A stretch of DNA of 64,000 bases from Shinella sp. H4-D48 (GTDB lineage Bacteria > Pseudomonadota > Alphaproteobacteria > Rhizobiales > Rhizobiaceae), in assembly GCF_022637395.1 (NCBI RefSeq), contig NZ_CP093337.1:1596001-1660000 (forward strand), written 5' to 3'. The position numbers and the translations under genes were made by a program. A model generated the notes under the pieces. It worked only from the letters and a program-made list of their open reading frames with translations. It did not search any database and was not told where the DNA came from. Positions 1 to 9,652 of the stretch are shown piece by piece. Within the stretch, counting starts at the first letter, position 1. Each line of letters begins with the position of its first letter.

Positions 1-548
1 CGCTGACCGGCATCGCCAATCGCGGTTCCTTCCTTGATGATGTGCAGGCGCGGCTTGCCGGGCGAACCGGCGGCAGCCTGCTCGTTTTCGATCTCGACCG
101 TTTCAAGAGCATCAACGACACCTACGGCCATGCCGCCGGCGATGTCGTGCTCAGGCGTTTCGTGGAGGCGGTCTCCGGGCGGCTTGAGCCGGGCATGCTA
201 TTCTGCCGCTTCGGTGGGGAGGAATTCGCGTTGTTTGCCCCACATCATGGCATCGATCGGGCGGAAGCTTTCGCCCAGTCCCTGCGGCGCGAGATCAACG
301 GGCTTTCGCTCCATGATGCGGAGGGCCGCGAGATCGGCCTTTCGGTGAGCATCGGGCTTGCGGATGTCGAGACGTTCGGCATGGATTTCGATCGCCTGTA
401 TTCCGCCGCCGACCGTGCGCTCTACGCGGCGAAGGACGAGGGCCGCGACCGTGTGAAGCGGGCCCTTCCATCAGTCGGCTTATCGGGTTTCGCGAGCCGC
501 ATGCGGGCCTCTGTCGCGCCCGATACGGGTGCGGCCGCAGCCGGCTAG
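1..548 (+). CDS. Diguanylate cyclase (GGDEF domain), 5' end outside window
   Basis: Only the C-terminal part of the gene is present; the reading frame is open to the left edge. It encodes most of a GGDEF domain, which makes cyclic di-GMP from two GTP. The first visible residues read LTGIANRG, the usual start of the domain (compare LTGLPNRR). They are followed by the Mg/GTP-binding FDLDRFKSINDTYGH segment and the active-site signature GGEEF. No RxxD inhibitory site is seen at the usual place five residues before GGEEF. The C-terminal tail is short and has no second domain. Any N-terminal sensory region lies outside the window, so the signal it reads is unknown. The domain call is secure. Confidence 0.9.
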   Translation, partial: LTGIANRGSFLDDVQARLAGRTGGSLLVFDLDRFKSINDTYGHAAGDVVLRRFVEAVSGRLEPGMLFCRFGGEEFALFAPHHGIDRAEAFAQSLRREINGLSLHDAEGREIGLSVSIGLADVETFGMDFDRLYSAADRALYAAKDEGRDRVKRALPSVGLSGFASRMRASVAPDTGAAAAG

Positions 549-681
549 CGTCCCGGCTTTTCCAAAACCTCTTCGATATAGTCTCCACCCCGGCCGCGAA
601 TGAAATGCGGCGCTGCAGATAAGCAAGATTTGCGAAGTCGGACCGTGCCATGGTTCGAGGCATGCGAACGGGAGGTGAGGC

Positions 682-1554
682 ATGAACAGCAGTGAAATAT
701 GGGCGGCATATGAAAAGCGCCTGACGCGCGTCTCCGCCTATATCCACGATCACCTGGATGAAGAGCTGGATCTCAACCGCCTGTCCGAAATTGCCTGCCT
801 GTCCGCGCATCACTGGCATCGTGTCTATCGCGCGGTTCACAAGGAGACGCTGGCCACGACCGTCCGGCGGCTGCGCCTTCACCGGGCGGCAGGTGATCTG
901 GTGCGCAGCGATCGTCCCGTTCGCGATATCGCCGTGCGATGGGGCTATCCCAACCTGCAATCCTTCACGCGGGCATTTTCGGCTGCCTACGGCATGCCGC
1001 CGGCCCGCTACAGGCGGAAGGGCCCCCATCGCGCTTACGCAATCGAAAACCAAGAGGAAACGATCGGCATGTTCGACGTCACCATCCGCTCTCTGCCGCC
1101 ACAAAACCTGCTGTGCATTCCGCATACCGGCTCCTATATGGGCATCGGCAAGGCCTTCGAGGCACTGTATGGCACGCTCTATTCGCGCGGCCTCTTTCAG
1201 CCTGACATGCGTATGATCGGCCTTTATCTCGACGATCCCGATCTTGTCGCCGAGGACAAGCTGCGCTCCTTTGCCTGTGTGACGGTCGCCGCCGCTCCTG
1301 CGGTCGAGCCGCCGCTGGAGCAGCGGACGCTGTCCGGCGGGGACTATGCCGTGCTGCGCCATCAGGGACCATATGCGAATATGGGCGCCGCCTATCGCTG
1401 GCTCTTCGAGGCATGGCTGCCGGCATCGGGCCGCTCGATCCGCGACGAGGTGATGTTCGAGCATTATCTCAACAGCCCGCGCGACGTGGCGCCCGAGGCG
1501 CTGGTGACGGAAATCGGCCTGCCGCTCCAGCCGGAAGGCGACACGGCGGCCTGA
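682..1554 (+). CDS. AraC-family regulator with GyrI-like effector domain
   Basis: This is a 290-residue transcription factor. Residues about 10-112 form an AraC-type double helix-turn-helix (second helix region RDIAVRWGYPNLQSFTRAF and the PPARYRR end of the motif). Residues about 130-285 form a GyrI/SOUL-like small-molecule-binding domain beginning MFDVTIRSLPPQ. This DNA-binding-first architecture resembles Rob/BmrR-type drug-sensing regulators. The ATG at 682 has a strong GGAGG site seven bases upstream. The gene is separate from the GGDEF gene before it and converges on icd, sharing the terminator at about 1584-1614. Its targets and ligand cannot be read from the sequence. Confidence 0.85.
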   Translation: MNSSEIWAAYEKRLTRVSAYIHDHLDEELDLNRLSEIACLSAHHWHRVYRAVHKETLATTVRRLRLHRAAGDLVRSDRPVRDIAVRWGYPNLQSFTRAFSAAYGMPPARYRRKGPHRAYAIENQEETIGMFDVTIRSLPPQNLLCIPHTGSYMGIGKAFEALYGTLYSRGLFQPDMRMIGLYLDDPDLVAEDKLRSFACVTVAAAPAVEPPLEQRTLSGGDYAVLRHQGPYANMGAAYRWLFEAWLPASGRSIRDEVMFEHYLNSPRDVAPEALVTEIGLPLQPEGDTAA

Positions 1555-1583
1555 GACCGACGGCGATGATCTCGCCCGCCAAC

Positions 1584-1614
1584 AAAAAAGCCCGGCGCGA
1601 TGGCCGGGCTTTTT
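1584..1614. terminator. Bidirectional intrinsic terminator
   Basis: A GCCCGGC/GCCGGGC stem (1590-1596 with 1603-1609) closes a six-base loop. It is flanked by six A on the left and five T on the right, so it can end transcription from both sides. It lies between the convergent AraC-type gene and icd. Confidence 0.85.
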
Positions 1615-1632
1615 CATGCATATAAAATCCGA

Positions 1633-2847
1633 TCAGGCAGCCATGGCCCTGCGGAGATTCTCGTCGATCTTGTCGAGGAAGCCGGTGGTGGAGAGCCACG
1701 GCTGGTCGGGACCGATGAGCAGCGCCAGGTCCTTCGTCATGAAACCGGCTTCGACGGTTTCGACGCAAACCTTTTCCAGCGTTTCGGAGAACTTTGCCAG
1801 TTCCGCATTGCCGTCGAGCTTGGCGCGGTGGGCGAGGCCACGCGTCCAGGCGAAGATCGAGGCGATCGAGTTGGTCGAGGTTTCCTCGCCCTTCTGGTGC
1901 TGGCGGTAGTGACGGGTCACCGTGCCGTGGGCGGCTTCGGCTTCGACCGTCTTGCCATCCGGCGTCATCAGGACCGAGGTCATCAGGCCGAGCGAGCCGA
2001 AGCCCTGGGCCACGATGTCGGACTGCACGTCGCCGTCGTAGTTCTTGCACGCCCAGACGTAGCCGCCGGACCACTTGAGCGCCGAAGCGACCATGTCGTC
2101 GATCAGGCGATGCTCGTACCAGAGCTTGGCTTCCTTGAACTTCTCGGCGAATTCGGCGTCGAAGACCTGCTGGAAGATATCCTTGAAGCGGCCGTCATAG
2201 ACCTTGAGGATGGTGTTCTTGGTCGAAAGATAGACCGGCACCTTGCGCTGCAGGCCGTAGTTGAACGACGCGCGGGCGAATTCGGTGATCGAATCGTCGA
2301 GGTTGTACATGCCCATGGCGACACCGGCCGAGGGGGCGTCGAACACGTCGTATTCGATTTCCTTGCCGTCCTCGCCGACGAACTTCATCGTCAGCTTGCC
2401 CTTGCCCGGAAACTTGAAATCGGTGGCGCGGTACTGGTCGCCGAACGCATGGCGGCCGACGATGATCGGCTTGGTCCAGCCAGGAACCAGACGCGGCACG
2501 TTCTTGGCGATGATCGGCTCGCGGAAGATAACGCCGCCGAGGATGTTGCGGATCGTGCCGTTCGGCGACTTCCACATCTTCTTCAGCTTGAATTCCTCGA
2601 CACGGGCCTCATCCGGCGTGATGGTGGCGCACTTGACGCCGACGCCGTGCTTCTTGATGGCGTTTGCGGCATCGATCGTCACCTGGTCGTCGGTGGCGTC
2701 GCGGTTTTCCATGCCGAGATCGTAGTATTCAAGGTCGATGTCCAGGTAGGGATGGATCAGCTTGTCCTTGATGAACTGCCAGATGATGCGCGTCATCTCG
2801 TCGCCATCGAGTTCGACGACGGGATTGGCGACCTTGATCTTTGCCAT
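1633..2847 (-). CDS. icd: NADP-dependent isocitrate dehydrogenase
   Basis: The 404-residue product begins [20 protein letters not shown] and is the eukaryote-like homodimeric NADP isocitrate dehydrogenase found in rhizobia. It oxidises isocitrate to 2-oxoglutarate and CO2 in the TCA cycle, making NADPH. Visible landmarks are the substrate-binding region [13 protein letters not shown], the REPII segment, and the metal-binding aspartates near the YDGDVQSD segment. The frame is open upstream of the ATG at 2847, but the family starts at MAKIKV and a GAGG lies just upstream. A plausible promoter is at 2911-2938. The length is normal for the family and nothing unusual is seen. Confidence 0.97.
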   Translation of the reverse strand: MAKIKVANPVVELDGDEMTRIIWQFIKDKLIHPYLDIDLEYYDLGMENRDATDDQVTIDAANAIKKHGVGVKCATITPDEARVEEFKLKKMWKSPNGTIRNILGGVIFREPIIAKNVPRLVPGWTKPIIVGRHAFGDQYRATDFKFPGKGKLTMKFVGEDGKEIEYDVFDAPSAGVAMGMYNLDDSITEFARASFNYGLQRKVPVYLSTKNTILKVYDGRFKDIFQQVFDAEFAEKFKEAKLWYEHRLIDDMVASALKWSGGYVWACKNYDGDVQSDIVAQGFGSLGLMTSVLMTPDGKTVEAEAAHGTVTRHYRQHQKGEETSTNSIASIFAWTRGLAHRAKLDGNAELAKFSETLEKVCVETVEAGFMTKDLALLIGPDQPWLSTTGFLDKIDENLRRAMAA

Positions 2848-2910
2848 GGGGAGCCTCGTGCTTGTAGGGGCAGAACGCCCCGGATCGTGGACTTTAAAGA
2901 ACCGAGTGGC

Positions 2911-2938
2911 CCTATAGCACTCACGGCCGGGAAGGCAA
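2911..2938 (-). promoter_or_regulatory. Probable icd promoter
   Basis: On the minus strand TTGCCT (2938-2933) and TATAGG (2916-2911) are separated by 16 bases, giving a leader of about 60 bases before icd. The match is moderate and was found by eye. Confidence 0.4.
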
Positions 2939-3059
2939 AGGCGGCACGGGCCGAGGCGGTTTATTTTCCTTGCGGGGAGGAATAAGTTTCGCCCGAATTC
3001 CGTTTCAGAAGAGTCGCGGGCATGCGTCCTTGCCGTGCCGCCACCCAATGGAGAATGTG

Positions 3060-3617
3060 ATGTCGCGCCTCGGTCTCATCGCCCTTGCCGTCCTGATCCC
3101 GATTTCCGCCCATGCCGCCGCCTTCAAGGCGCCCGTCGAGGAGCTCATGGCGGCCACTGCCAGCAACTGGAAAGAGATGAAGGAGGACACCGAGACCGCG
3201 CCCGACTACATCGACTATTTCAACGAGGATTTCCTGAAGCGGATCTATAGCAAGGATCTCGTTGCCAAATACCGGGAAGCGGCAAAGTACCCGGCCTATG
3301 ACGACGGCGGTTCGCCCTTCGGCTACGATCCCATCGTCAGCGGCCAGGACGGCTGTTCGCTGAAGGACCTGACGATCACCGAGGGTACGCCGAAAGACGG
3401 CACGGACGACGTGACCGTGACCTTCGACAACACCCATTGTTTCCCCGAGCGCGATCCCTCGCAGGCCAAGACGACGCTGGTTTTCAAGGTGATCGAGGAG
3501 GACGGGCGGCCGGTCATCGACGAGATGGTGCGCGAAGGCGAGGACGAATCGACCCTCAAGGAAGAGCTGGGCGAACTGGCACGCTATGGTGCGGAAGCGG
3601 CCGCCGGCGGCCAGTAA
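3060..3617 (+). CDS. Secreted/periplasmic protein of unknown function
   Basis: A 185-residue protein with a clear Sec signal peptide: [22 protein letters not shown], predicted cleavage after AHA near residue 19. The mature part is acidic and has two cysteines ([10 protein letters not shown] and DNTHCFPE) that could form a periplasmic disulfide. I do not recognise the family; it resembles small conserved rhizobial exported proteins. The ATG at 3060 is preferred over the frame start at 2970 because GGAG lies six bases upstream and the signal peptide begins there. It is divergent from icd and 59 bases upstream of trmJ, with which it may be co-transcribed. Confidence 0.75.
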   Translation: MSRLGLIALAVLIPISAHAAAFKAPVEELMAATASNWKEMKEDTETAPDYIDYFNEDFLKRIYSKDLVAKYREAAKYPAYDDGGSPFGYDPIVSGQDGCSLKDLTITEGTPKDGTDDVTVTFDNTHCFPERDPSQAKTTLVFKVIEEDGRPVIDEMVREGEDESTLKEELGELARYGAEAAAGGQ

Positions 3618-3676
3618 CGCTTTTCATTTCCGGTCAATTGTGCGACTGAGGCCCGGTTTTTCTAGGGATATAGGGC

Positions 3677-4510
3677 ATGGCAGGCACGAACAGCGAACGG
3701 ACGCTGATCGCCGAAGGACCGGCGATCATTCTCGTTCATCCGCAACTGGGCGAGAATATCGGCATGGTGGCGCGCGCCATGGCGAATTTCGGGCTTGCCG
3801 AACTGCGCCTGGTCAATCCGCGCGACGGCTGGCCGAGCGAGAAGGCGATTTCCGCCGCCAGCAAGGCCGATCACGTCATCGCGGCCGCCACCGTCTTCCC
3901 GTCACTGGAGGCGGCGATTGCCGACCTTGAATTCGTCTATGCGACGACGGCGCGCGACCGCTACGGCTACAAGGAAGTGCGCTCGCCCGTCGTGGCGTCC
4001 GATGATCTGCGCACGCGCTTCAGGGCAGGGCAGAAGACCGGCATCCTCTTCGGGCGCGAGCGTACGGGCCTCACGAACGAGGAGATTGCGCTCGCCGACG
4101 AACTCGTGACCTTCCCGGTCAATCCGGCCTTCGCATCGCTCAATCTCGCCCAGGCAGTGCTTCTGATGAGCTATGAGTGGATGAAGAGCGGCCTTTCGTC
4201 CGTCGAAGTGACGCCGTTCAGCGCGCTGCCGCAGCGTCCGGCGCAAAAGGAGGAACTCCAGGGCCTGTTCGATCACGTCGAGGAAACGCTGGATGCGCGC
4301 GGCTACTTCCGGCCTTCCGAAAAAAAGCCCAAACTGGTGGAGAACCTGCGCGCCATTCTGACGCGTCCTTCCTTCACCGGCACGGAGATCCAGGTGCTGC
4401 GCGGCGTAATCTCCTGCCTGGACCGCTTCACCCGCGAATCACCGCGCGGCGCGGCCAATCCGAACCGAACCCGCAACCGCCGGCCCAAGGTGCCTCGTGA
4501 CAGCGACTAG
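3677..4510 (+). CDS. trmJ: TrmJ-type tRNA 2'-O-methyltransferase (SPOUT family)
   Basis: The 277-residue protein has the TrmJ/LasT signature in order: [17 protein letters not shown] at the start of the SPOUT fold, [15 protein letters not shown] in the middle and a [13 protein letters not shown] motif that forms the trefoil-knot S-adenosylmethionine site. By family knowledge TrmJ methylates the ribose 2'-OH of nucleotide 32 of some tRNAs. The C-terminal extension (about residues 165-277) is typical for TrmJ. The last 14 bases overlap the start of murI in another frame, which implies translational coupling. The exact tRNA target in alphaproteobacteria is not established by sequence. Confidence 0.88.
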   Translation: MAGTNSERTLIAEGPAIILVHPQLGENIGMVARAMANFGLAELRLVNPRDGWPSEKAISAASKADHVIAAATVFPSLEAAIADLEFVYATTARDRYGYKEVRSPVVASDDLRTRFRAGQKTGILFGRERTGLTNEEIALADELVTFPVNPAFASLNLAQAVLLMSYEWMKSGLSSVEVTPFSALPQRPAQKEELQGLFDHVEETLDARGYFRPSEKKPKLVENLRAILTRPSFTGTEIQVLRGVISCLDRFTRESPRGAANPNRTRNRRPKVPRDSD

Positions 4511-5288
4511 CCCGAAACCGATCCTGATGTTCGACAGCGGCATCGGCGGCCTGACGGTGCTGCGCGAGGCGCGCGTGCTGATGCCGGAGCGGCATTTCAC
4601 CTATGTGGCTGACGATGCGGGCTTTCCCTATGGCGGCTGGGAAGAGCCGGCGCTCAAGGCGCATATCGTAGACCTCTTCGGAAAGCTGCTGCACGAGCAC
4701 GATCCGGAAATCTGCGTCATCGCCTGCAACACCGCCTTCACGCTCGTCGGCGCGGATTTGCGCGCCTCGTTCCCGCACATGCAGTTCGTCGGCACCGTGC
4801 CGGCCATCAAGCCGGCGGCCGAGCGCACCCGCTCGGGCCATGTTTCGGTGCTTGCCACGCCCGGCACGGTCAAGCGCGCTTATACCCGCGACCTGATCCA
4901 GTCCTTCGCCACGCAATGCGACGTGCGTCTCGTCGGCTCGGAAAATCTTGCCCGAATGGCCGAGGCCTATATCCGGGGCGAGACCCTGTCGGACGAGACG
5001 GTGCGCGCGGAAATCATTCCCTGCTTCGTGGACGAGATGGGCCGCAAGACGGATATCGTCGTGCTGGCCTGCACGCACTACCCCTTCATGGCGAACCTCT
5101 TCCGGAAGCTGGCGCCCTGGCCGGTGGATTGGCTCGATCCGGCCGAAGCCATCGCTCGGCAGGCCCGCCGCCTCGTGCCGCCGCTTGAAACGCTGGCACC
5201 GGGTGAGGACATCGCCATCTTCACTTCCGGCAATCCCGATTTTTCCACCCGCCGCCTGATGCAGGGTTTCGGCCTGCGCGTGGTGTGA
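4497..5288 (+). CDS. murI: Glutamate racemase
   Basis: The 263-residue enzyme converts L-glutamate to D-glutamate for peptidoglycan synthesis. It shows the family landmarks: [10 protein letters not shown] (residues 13-22), the first catalytic cysteine C77 in IACNTA, and the second catalytic cysteine C192 in LACTHYPF. The start is a GTG at 4497, inside the last 14 bases of trmJ, with AAGGTG just upstream; no better in-frame start precedes the DSGIGG motif. The overlap suggests a trmJ-murI operon. The product is full length compared with other MurI proteins. Confidence 0.95.
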   Translation: MTATSPKPILMFDSGIGGLTVLREARVLMPERHFTYVADDAGFPYGGWEEPALKAHIVDLFGKLLHEHDPEICVIACNTAFTLVGADLRASFPHMQFVGTVPAIKPAAERTRSGHVSVLATPGTVKRAYTRDLIQSFATQCDVRLVGSENLARMAEAYIRGETLSDETVRAEIIPCFVDEMGRKTDIVVLACTHYPFMANLFRKLAPWPVDWLDPAEAIARQARRLVPPLETLAPGEDIAIFTSGNPDFSTRRLMQGFGLRVV

Positions 5289-5409
5289 CGCGGCTTTCCC
5301 TGTGGGTTTTTCAAAAGCCGTAGGTAGACGGGTGGGCATTTCGTGTTAGGGCTTGCCGGTTGCCCGGTGGCGGCCGGGCGAATCGCAGATTTCAGAAACG
5401 AGGAACGGG

Positions 5410-6921
5410 ATGAAGGTCGGCATCGACATGGGAACGGTGCAGGGCGGCGCACCGGCCAAGCTCGATATCGAGGAACTCTTGGCGACGCGCCTGCTGGTGC
5501 AGGGCAATTCGGGATCGGGCAAGTCGCATCTTCTGCGCCGCCTGCTCGAACAATCCGCGCAATGGGTTCAGCAGGTTATCATCGATCCCGAGGGTGATTT
5601 CGTCACGCTTTCCGACCGATTCGGCCATGTGGTCGTAGACGGGCAGCGCACCGAGGCCGAGCTTGTCGGCATCGCCACCCGTATCCGCCAGCACCGCGTG
5701 TCCTGCGTGCTCTCTCTCGAAGGCCTGGAGGCCGACGAGCAGATGCGTGCCGCCGGCATCTTCCTGAATGCGATGTTCGATGCTGACCGGGACTACTGGT
5801 ATCCGGTGCTCGTGGTGGTCGACGAGGCACAGCTCTTTGCGCCCGCGGTCAGCGGGGAAGTCTCCGAAGAAGCCCGGAAACTCTCGCTCGGCGCGATGAC
5901 GAACCTGATGTGCCGCGGTCGTAAGCGCGGTCTTGCCGGCGTTATCGCCACGCAGCGTCTCGCGAAGCTTGCCAAGAATGTTGCGGCGGAGGCCTCCAAC
6001 TTCCTGATGGGCCGTACCTTCCTCGATATCGACATGGCGCGTGCCGCCGATCTGCTTGGCCTCGATCGCCGCCAGGCGGAAATGTTTCGCGACCTGCCGC
6101 GCGGCTCCTTCGTGGCGCTCGGGCCGGCGTTGTCGCGCCGCCCGTTGCCGGTGACCATCGGCGCCGTGGAGACCTCCGCACGCTCGACCAGCCCCAAGCT
6201 GATGCCCCTGCCGGATGCGCCGCAGGATGTGGAAGATCTTATCTTCACGCCCGACCCCGACGAATTTTCCCGCCCGCTGGTGCGCCGCGCGCCGCCGGCG
6301 CCGCGTCCGACCACCGATATTCTGGCCGAACTCTCCCGCGCACGCCCAGAGCCGGTCCAGACCGAAACCAAGGCACCGGCGCCGGAAATCTCTCCTGAGG
6401 AGCGCGAAAGCCTGCTCGATCAGGCGCTGGCCGAAATCCTCGGCAATCCGGAAGCGGCATTCCGCGCAGATGCCGAGCTTTTCCAGGACTTTCTCGTGCG
6501 CTGCCGCATCCGTCGCGTGCCCGGCGCGCCGCTGTCGCTGCCGGCCTTCCGCCGCAAGATGGCCGTCGCGCGCTCCGGCGTCGATGCCGAAACGGCCGCA
6601 ACAGAGGTATGGGGCAGGGCGCTCGACCTGTCGCGCAACGTCACGGAAGACCTTCAGGGCGTGTTCCTGCTCATCGCGCAGGCCGCCGTGCGCGGCCTTG
6701 CCTGCCCCTCGGATGCGCGCATTGCACGCGCCTATGGCACGCATTCGGCGCGCCGGGCGCGCCGCCTTCTCGGTTACTTCGAGGAGCAGGGGCTGGTCGT
6801 GGTGCACAGCGATCTCGCCGGCCACCGCATCGTCGCCTTCCCGGATCTCGGCTGCGAAACGCTGCCGGGCGATGCCAACGGGCCGGACCTTGCCGATTCC
6901 CACCGCGATGCGGCGGAATAG
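5410..6921 (+). CDS. HerA/DUF87-type P-loop ATPase, function unknown
   Basis: A 503-residue ATPase of the HerA/VirB4 clan. Walker A is GNSGSGKS (residues 32-39). Walker B is VLVVVDEAQLF (about 137-147). An arginine-rich RGRKRGLAGVIATQR segment follows, typical of HerA-like motors that couple ATP hydrolysis to DNA or protein translocation. Residues after about 255 form a proline-rich linker and then a helical C-terminal region that may include a winged-helix-like part (SARRARRLLGYFEEQGL). The ATG at 5410 has AGGA five to six bases upstream. It sits alone between murI and rpsD without a NurA nuclease or other partner. The ATPase fold is clear; the biological role is unknown to me. Confidence 0.8.
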   Translation: MKVGIDMGTVQGGAPAKLDIEELLATRLLVQGNSGSGKSHLLRRLLEQSAQWVQQVIIDPEGDFVTLSDRFGHVVVDGQRTEAELVGIATRIRQHRVSCVLSLEGLEADEQMRAAGIFLNAMFDADRDYWYPVLVVVDEAQLFAPAVSGEVSEEARKLSLGAMTNLMCRGRKRGLAGVIATQRLAKLAKNVAAEASNFLMGRTFLDIDMARAADLLGLDRRQAEMFRDLPRGSFVALGPALSRRPLPVTIGAVETSARSTSPKLMPLPDAPQDVEDLIFTPDPDEFSRPLVRRAPPAPRPTTDILAELSRARPEPVQTETKAPAPEISPEERESLLDQALAEILGNPEAAFRADAELFQDFLVRCRIRRVPGAPLSLPAFRRKMAVARSGVDAETAATEVWGRALDLSRNVTEDLQGVFLLIAQAAVRGLACPSDARIARAYGTHSARRARRLLGYFEEQGLVVVHSDLAGHRIVAFPDLGCETLPGDANGPDLADSHRDAAE

Positions 6922-6943
6922 GCCGATTTTCGGGGCTTGCTCG

Positions 6944-6972
6944 TTGACAGTTTTGTAAAACTCCCCTAATGA
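6944..6972 (+). promoter_or_regulatory. rpsD promoter
   Basis: A perfect TTGACA (6944-6949) is followed after 17 bases by TAATGA (6967-6972). It lies about 170 bases before the rpsD start and is the strongest vegetative-type promoter I see in this part of the window. It implies a leader of about 160 bases. Confidence 0.75.
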
Positions 6973-7140
6973 CCCCGCCAGCGCCGGGCAGAAATGTCCG
7001 GTGTTTCATTTGACATGTCCCGTGGATTCTCCGGTCGCGATCGTGAGAAGCCTGTCGGAACCCAAAAGGTTCAGAGGAGGGCGTGTTTCCTTCAGCCGGT
7101 CCGGCAACGGGCAGGCAATAACAAGACCAGAGGAAATGCG

Positions 7141-7758
7141 ATGAGCAAGCGCGCTGCATCCAAGTACAAAATCGACCGCCGCATGGGCGAAAACATCTGG
7201 GGCCGTCCGAAGTCCCCGGTCAACCGCCGCGAATACGGCCCGGGCCAGCACGGCCAGCGCCGCAAGTCCAAGCTTTCGGACTTCGGTGTTCAGCTCCGCG
7301 CCAAGCAGAAGCTGAAGGGCTACTATGGCGATATCCGCGAGAAGCAGTTCCGCGCGATCTTCGCCGAAGCCGAACGCCGCAAGGGCGACACCCCGGAAAA
7401 CCTGATCGGCCTGCTCGAATCGCGCCTCGACGCGATCGTCTACCGCGCCAAGTTCGTTCCGACGGTCTTCGCTGCCCGTCAGTTCGTGAACCACGGCCAC
7501 GTCAAGGTCAACGGCGTCCGCGTCAACATCGGTTCCTACCGTTGCAAGCCGGGCGACGTCATCGAAGTCAAGGAAAAGTCCAAGCAGCTCGTCACGGTTC
7601 TCGAATCCGTTTCGCTGGCTGAACGCGACGTTCCTGATTACATCGAAGTCGATCACAACAAGATGGTCGCGACCTTCGTTCGCGTTCCGGTTCTCTCCGA
7701 CGTGCCCTACGCCGTCGTCATGGAACCCCACCTGGTTGTCGAATTCTACTCGCGTTAA
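7141..7758 (+). CDS. rpsD: 30S ribosomal protein S4
   Basis: The 205-residue product begins [21 protein letters not shown] and carries the S4 RNA-binding domain at about residues 95-160 ([31 protein letters not shown]). S4 binds 16S rRNA early in small-subunit assembly. Unlike in enteric bacteria, the gene stands alone and is not in the alpha operon. It has its own promoter and a long leader, and is followed by a good terminator. The start has AGAGGAAATGCG upstream. Confidence 0.98.
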   Translation: MSKRAASKYKIDRRMGENIWGRPKSPVNRREYGPGQHGQRRKSKLSDFGVQLRAKQKLKGYYGDIREKQFRAIFAEAERRKGDTPENLIGLLESRLDAIVYRAKFVPTVFAARQFVNHGHVKVNGVRVNIGSYRCKPGDVIEVKEKSKQLVTVLESVSLAERDVPDYIEVDHNKMVATFVRVPVLSDVPYAVVMEPHLVVEFYSR

Positions 7759-7785
7759 TCGCGAACGGCACCTTGCCAAATCCGG

Positions 7786-7814
7786 AAAAGCCGCCAAGAG
7801 ATTGGCGGCTTTTT
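7786..7814 (+). terminator. rpsD intrinsic terminator
   Basis: GCCGCCAA (7790-7797) pairs with TTGGCGGC (7802-7809) around a GAGA loop and is followed by five T. The four A before the stem extend the pairing. Confidence 0.88.
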
Positions 7815-7833
7815 CTTTGGGGGACAGTGCACG

Positions 7834-8760
7834 ATGGATCTGCAGGCCATCCTTGACGATATCCATGACAGCCTGTCGCCACGGCGCGGCGAGGGCAGGG
7901 TCGCCGATTACATTCCCCAGCTTGCCCATGTCGATCCGAAGAAGTTCGGCATTGCGGTCGTCACGGTCGACGGGGCCGTGCATCTTGCCGGCGATGCGCA
8001 GGAGCCGTTTTCCATCCAGAGCATCTCCAAGGTCTTCACGCTGACGCTGGCGCTCGGTAAGCATGGCGAGGCGATCTGGAAGCGCGTCGGCCGGGAACCT
8101 TCGGGATCCGCGTTCAACTCCATTGTCCAGCTGGAATATGAAGGCGGCATTCCGCGCAATCCCTTCATCAATGCTGGCGCCATCGCCATCACCGATCTCG
8201 TGCTGGCCGGCCATACGCCAAAGGAGGCGATCGGTGAGGTCGTGCGCTTCATGCGCTACCTCGCTGACGAGGAAGACATCATCGTCGATCAGGATGTGGC
8301 GCGCTCCGAGCAGGCGACGGGGTTTCGCAATTTCGCGCTCGCCAATTTCCTGCGCTCCTTTGGCAAGCTCGATCATGCAGCCGAACTGGTGCTCGGTGTC
8401 TACTTCCACCAGTGCGCTCTGGCCATGAGCTGCCGCCAGCTGGCGCGGGCGGGGCTGTTCCTCGCCAATAGCGGCGTCAATCCGCTGACCGGCCACCGCG
8501 TGGTATCGCACCTCCGGGCGCGGCGCATCAATGCGATGATGCTGACCTGTGGTCACTATGACGGCTCCGGCGACTTCGCCTACCGCGTCGGCCTGCCGGG
8601 CAAGAGCGGTGTGGGCGGCGGTATCCTGGCCGTCGCGCCGGGAAAGGCGTCGGTCGCCGTCTGGTCTCCCGGTCTCAACGACAACGGCAATTCGCTTCTC
8701 GGGTCGCTGGCACTCGAAATGCTGGCGGCGCGAACCGGGTGGTCCATCTTCGGGGCTTGA
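7834..8760 (+). CDS. glsA: Glutaminase
   Basis: The 308-residue protein belongs to the serine-dependent beta-lactamase-like glutaminases and hydrolyses glutamine to glutamate and ammonia. The catalytic S-x-x-K motif is S63-I-S-K66 within [11 protein letters not shown]. Other family features are the NPFINAGAI and [12 protein letters not shown] segments, the latter near the C-terminal substrate-binding loop. The start is chosen at MDLQAILDD. It follows the rpsD terminator directly, so it probably has its own promoter in the short gap or relies on readthrough. The length matches other bacterial GlsA proteins. Confidence 0.95.
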   Translation: MDLQAILDDIHDSLSPRRGEGRVADYIPQLAHVDPKKFGIAVVTVDGAVHLAGDAQEPFSIQSISKVFTLTLALGKHGEAIWKRVGREPSGSAFNSIVQLEYEGGIPRNPFINAGAIAITDLVLAGHTPKEAIGEVVRFMRYLADEEDIIVDQDVARSEQATGFRNFALANFLRSFGKLDHAAELVLGVYFHQCALAMSCRQLARAGLFLANSGVNPLTGHRVVSHLRARRINAMMLTCGHYDGSGDFAYRVGLPGKSGVGGGILAVAPGKASVAVWSPGLNDNGNSLLGSLALEMLAARTGWSIFGA

Positions 8761-8791
8761 TTGTGCGGGCGGTTCGGGGCATTGCAGGCGC

Positions 8792-9652
8792 ATGACCCTC
8801 GCACTCGCCGAAACCGAAGACGACGCCCCGGACGAAGGCCGCCATCCGCTCTTTTCGAATGCGCCGTCCAGCGTGTCCTTCAACAAGCTGCGCAAGCGCC
8901 TGCTGCGTCAGGTGCGGCAGGCGATGGACGATTTTGCCATGCTTAAAGGCCAGAAACGCTGGCTTATCGGCCTTTCCGGCGGCAAGGACAGCTATGGCCT
9001 GCTGGCGCTCCTGATGGATCTGCAATGGCGCGGCCTGCTGCCGGTCGAGCTGATCGCCTGCAACCTCGATCAGGGCCAGCCGAATTTTCCCAAACAAATC
9101 CTGCCGGAATACCTGAAGTCCATCGGCGTTGCGCATCGCATCGAATATCGTGACACCTATTCGATCGTGAAGGAAAAGGTGCCGTCCGGGGCGACCTATT
9201 GCTCGCTGTGCTCGCGACTGCGCCGCGGCAACCTTTATCGCATCGCCCGCGAGGAGGGCTGCGACGCGCTGGTGCTCGGGCATCATCGGGAGGACATTCT
9301 CGAGACCTTCTTCATGAATTTCTTCCATGGCGGCCGGTTGGCGACCATGCCGCCGAAGCTCATCAATGACGAGGGTGACCTCATGGTGCTGCGCCCGCTC
9401 GCCTATGCGGCGGAGGACGACCTGGCGAAGTTTGCGGCCGCCATGCAGTTTCCGATCATTCCCTGTGACCTCTGCGGCTCGCAGGACGGCCTCCAGCGCA
9501 ATGCGATGAAAGCGATGCTTTCCGATATCGAAACGCGTATGCCGGGCCGCAAGGAAGCGATGCTGCGTGCGCTCGGCCATACCAATCCCTCCCATCTGCT
9601 CGATCCGAAGCTCTTCGATTTCTCCTCCCTCGAAACGGTAAGACAAGAATGA
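8792..9652 (+). CDS. ttcA: tRNA 2-thiocytidine(32) biosynthesis protein TtcA
   Basis: The 286-residue protein is an ATP-pyrophosphatase-type tRNA thiolase. The PP-loop is SGGKDS (residues 62-67). Two CxxC pairs, C137-SL-C140 and C225-DL-C228, match the cysteines that hold the Fe-S cluster of TtcA. The enzyme thiolates cytidine 32 of certain tRNAs, so it is a likely client of the Suf machinery encoded at 43.9-51 kb. The ATG at 8792 begins [10 protein letters not shown]; the frame is open upstream into glsA but that sequence is not family-like. Its stop overlaps the next start by ATGA. Confidence 0.93.
   Translation: MTLALAETEDDAPDEGRHPLFSNAPSSVSFNKLRKRLLRQVRQAMDDFAMLKGQKRWLIGLSGGKDSYGLLALLMDLQWRGLLPVELIACNLDQGQPNFPKQILPEYLKSIGVAHRIEYRDTYSIVKEKVPSGATYCSLCSRLRRGNLYRIAREEGCDALVLGHHREDILETFFMNFFHGGRLATMPPKLINDEGDLMVLRPLAYAAEDDLAKFAAAMQFPIIPCDLCGSQDGLQRNAMKAMLSDIETRMPGRKEAMLRALGHTNPSHLLDPKLFDFSSLETVRQE

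Noticed and set aside
1600-2985. A 461-codon open frame antisense to icd
   Set aside because: It has no recognisable family and runs exactly opposite a complete, strongly conserved icd gene; long antisense frames are common in GC-rich coding DNA.
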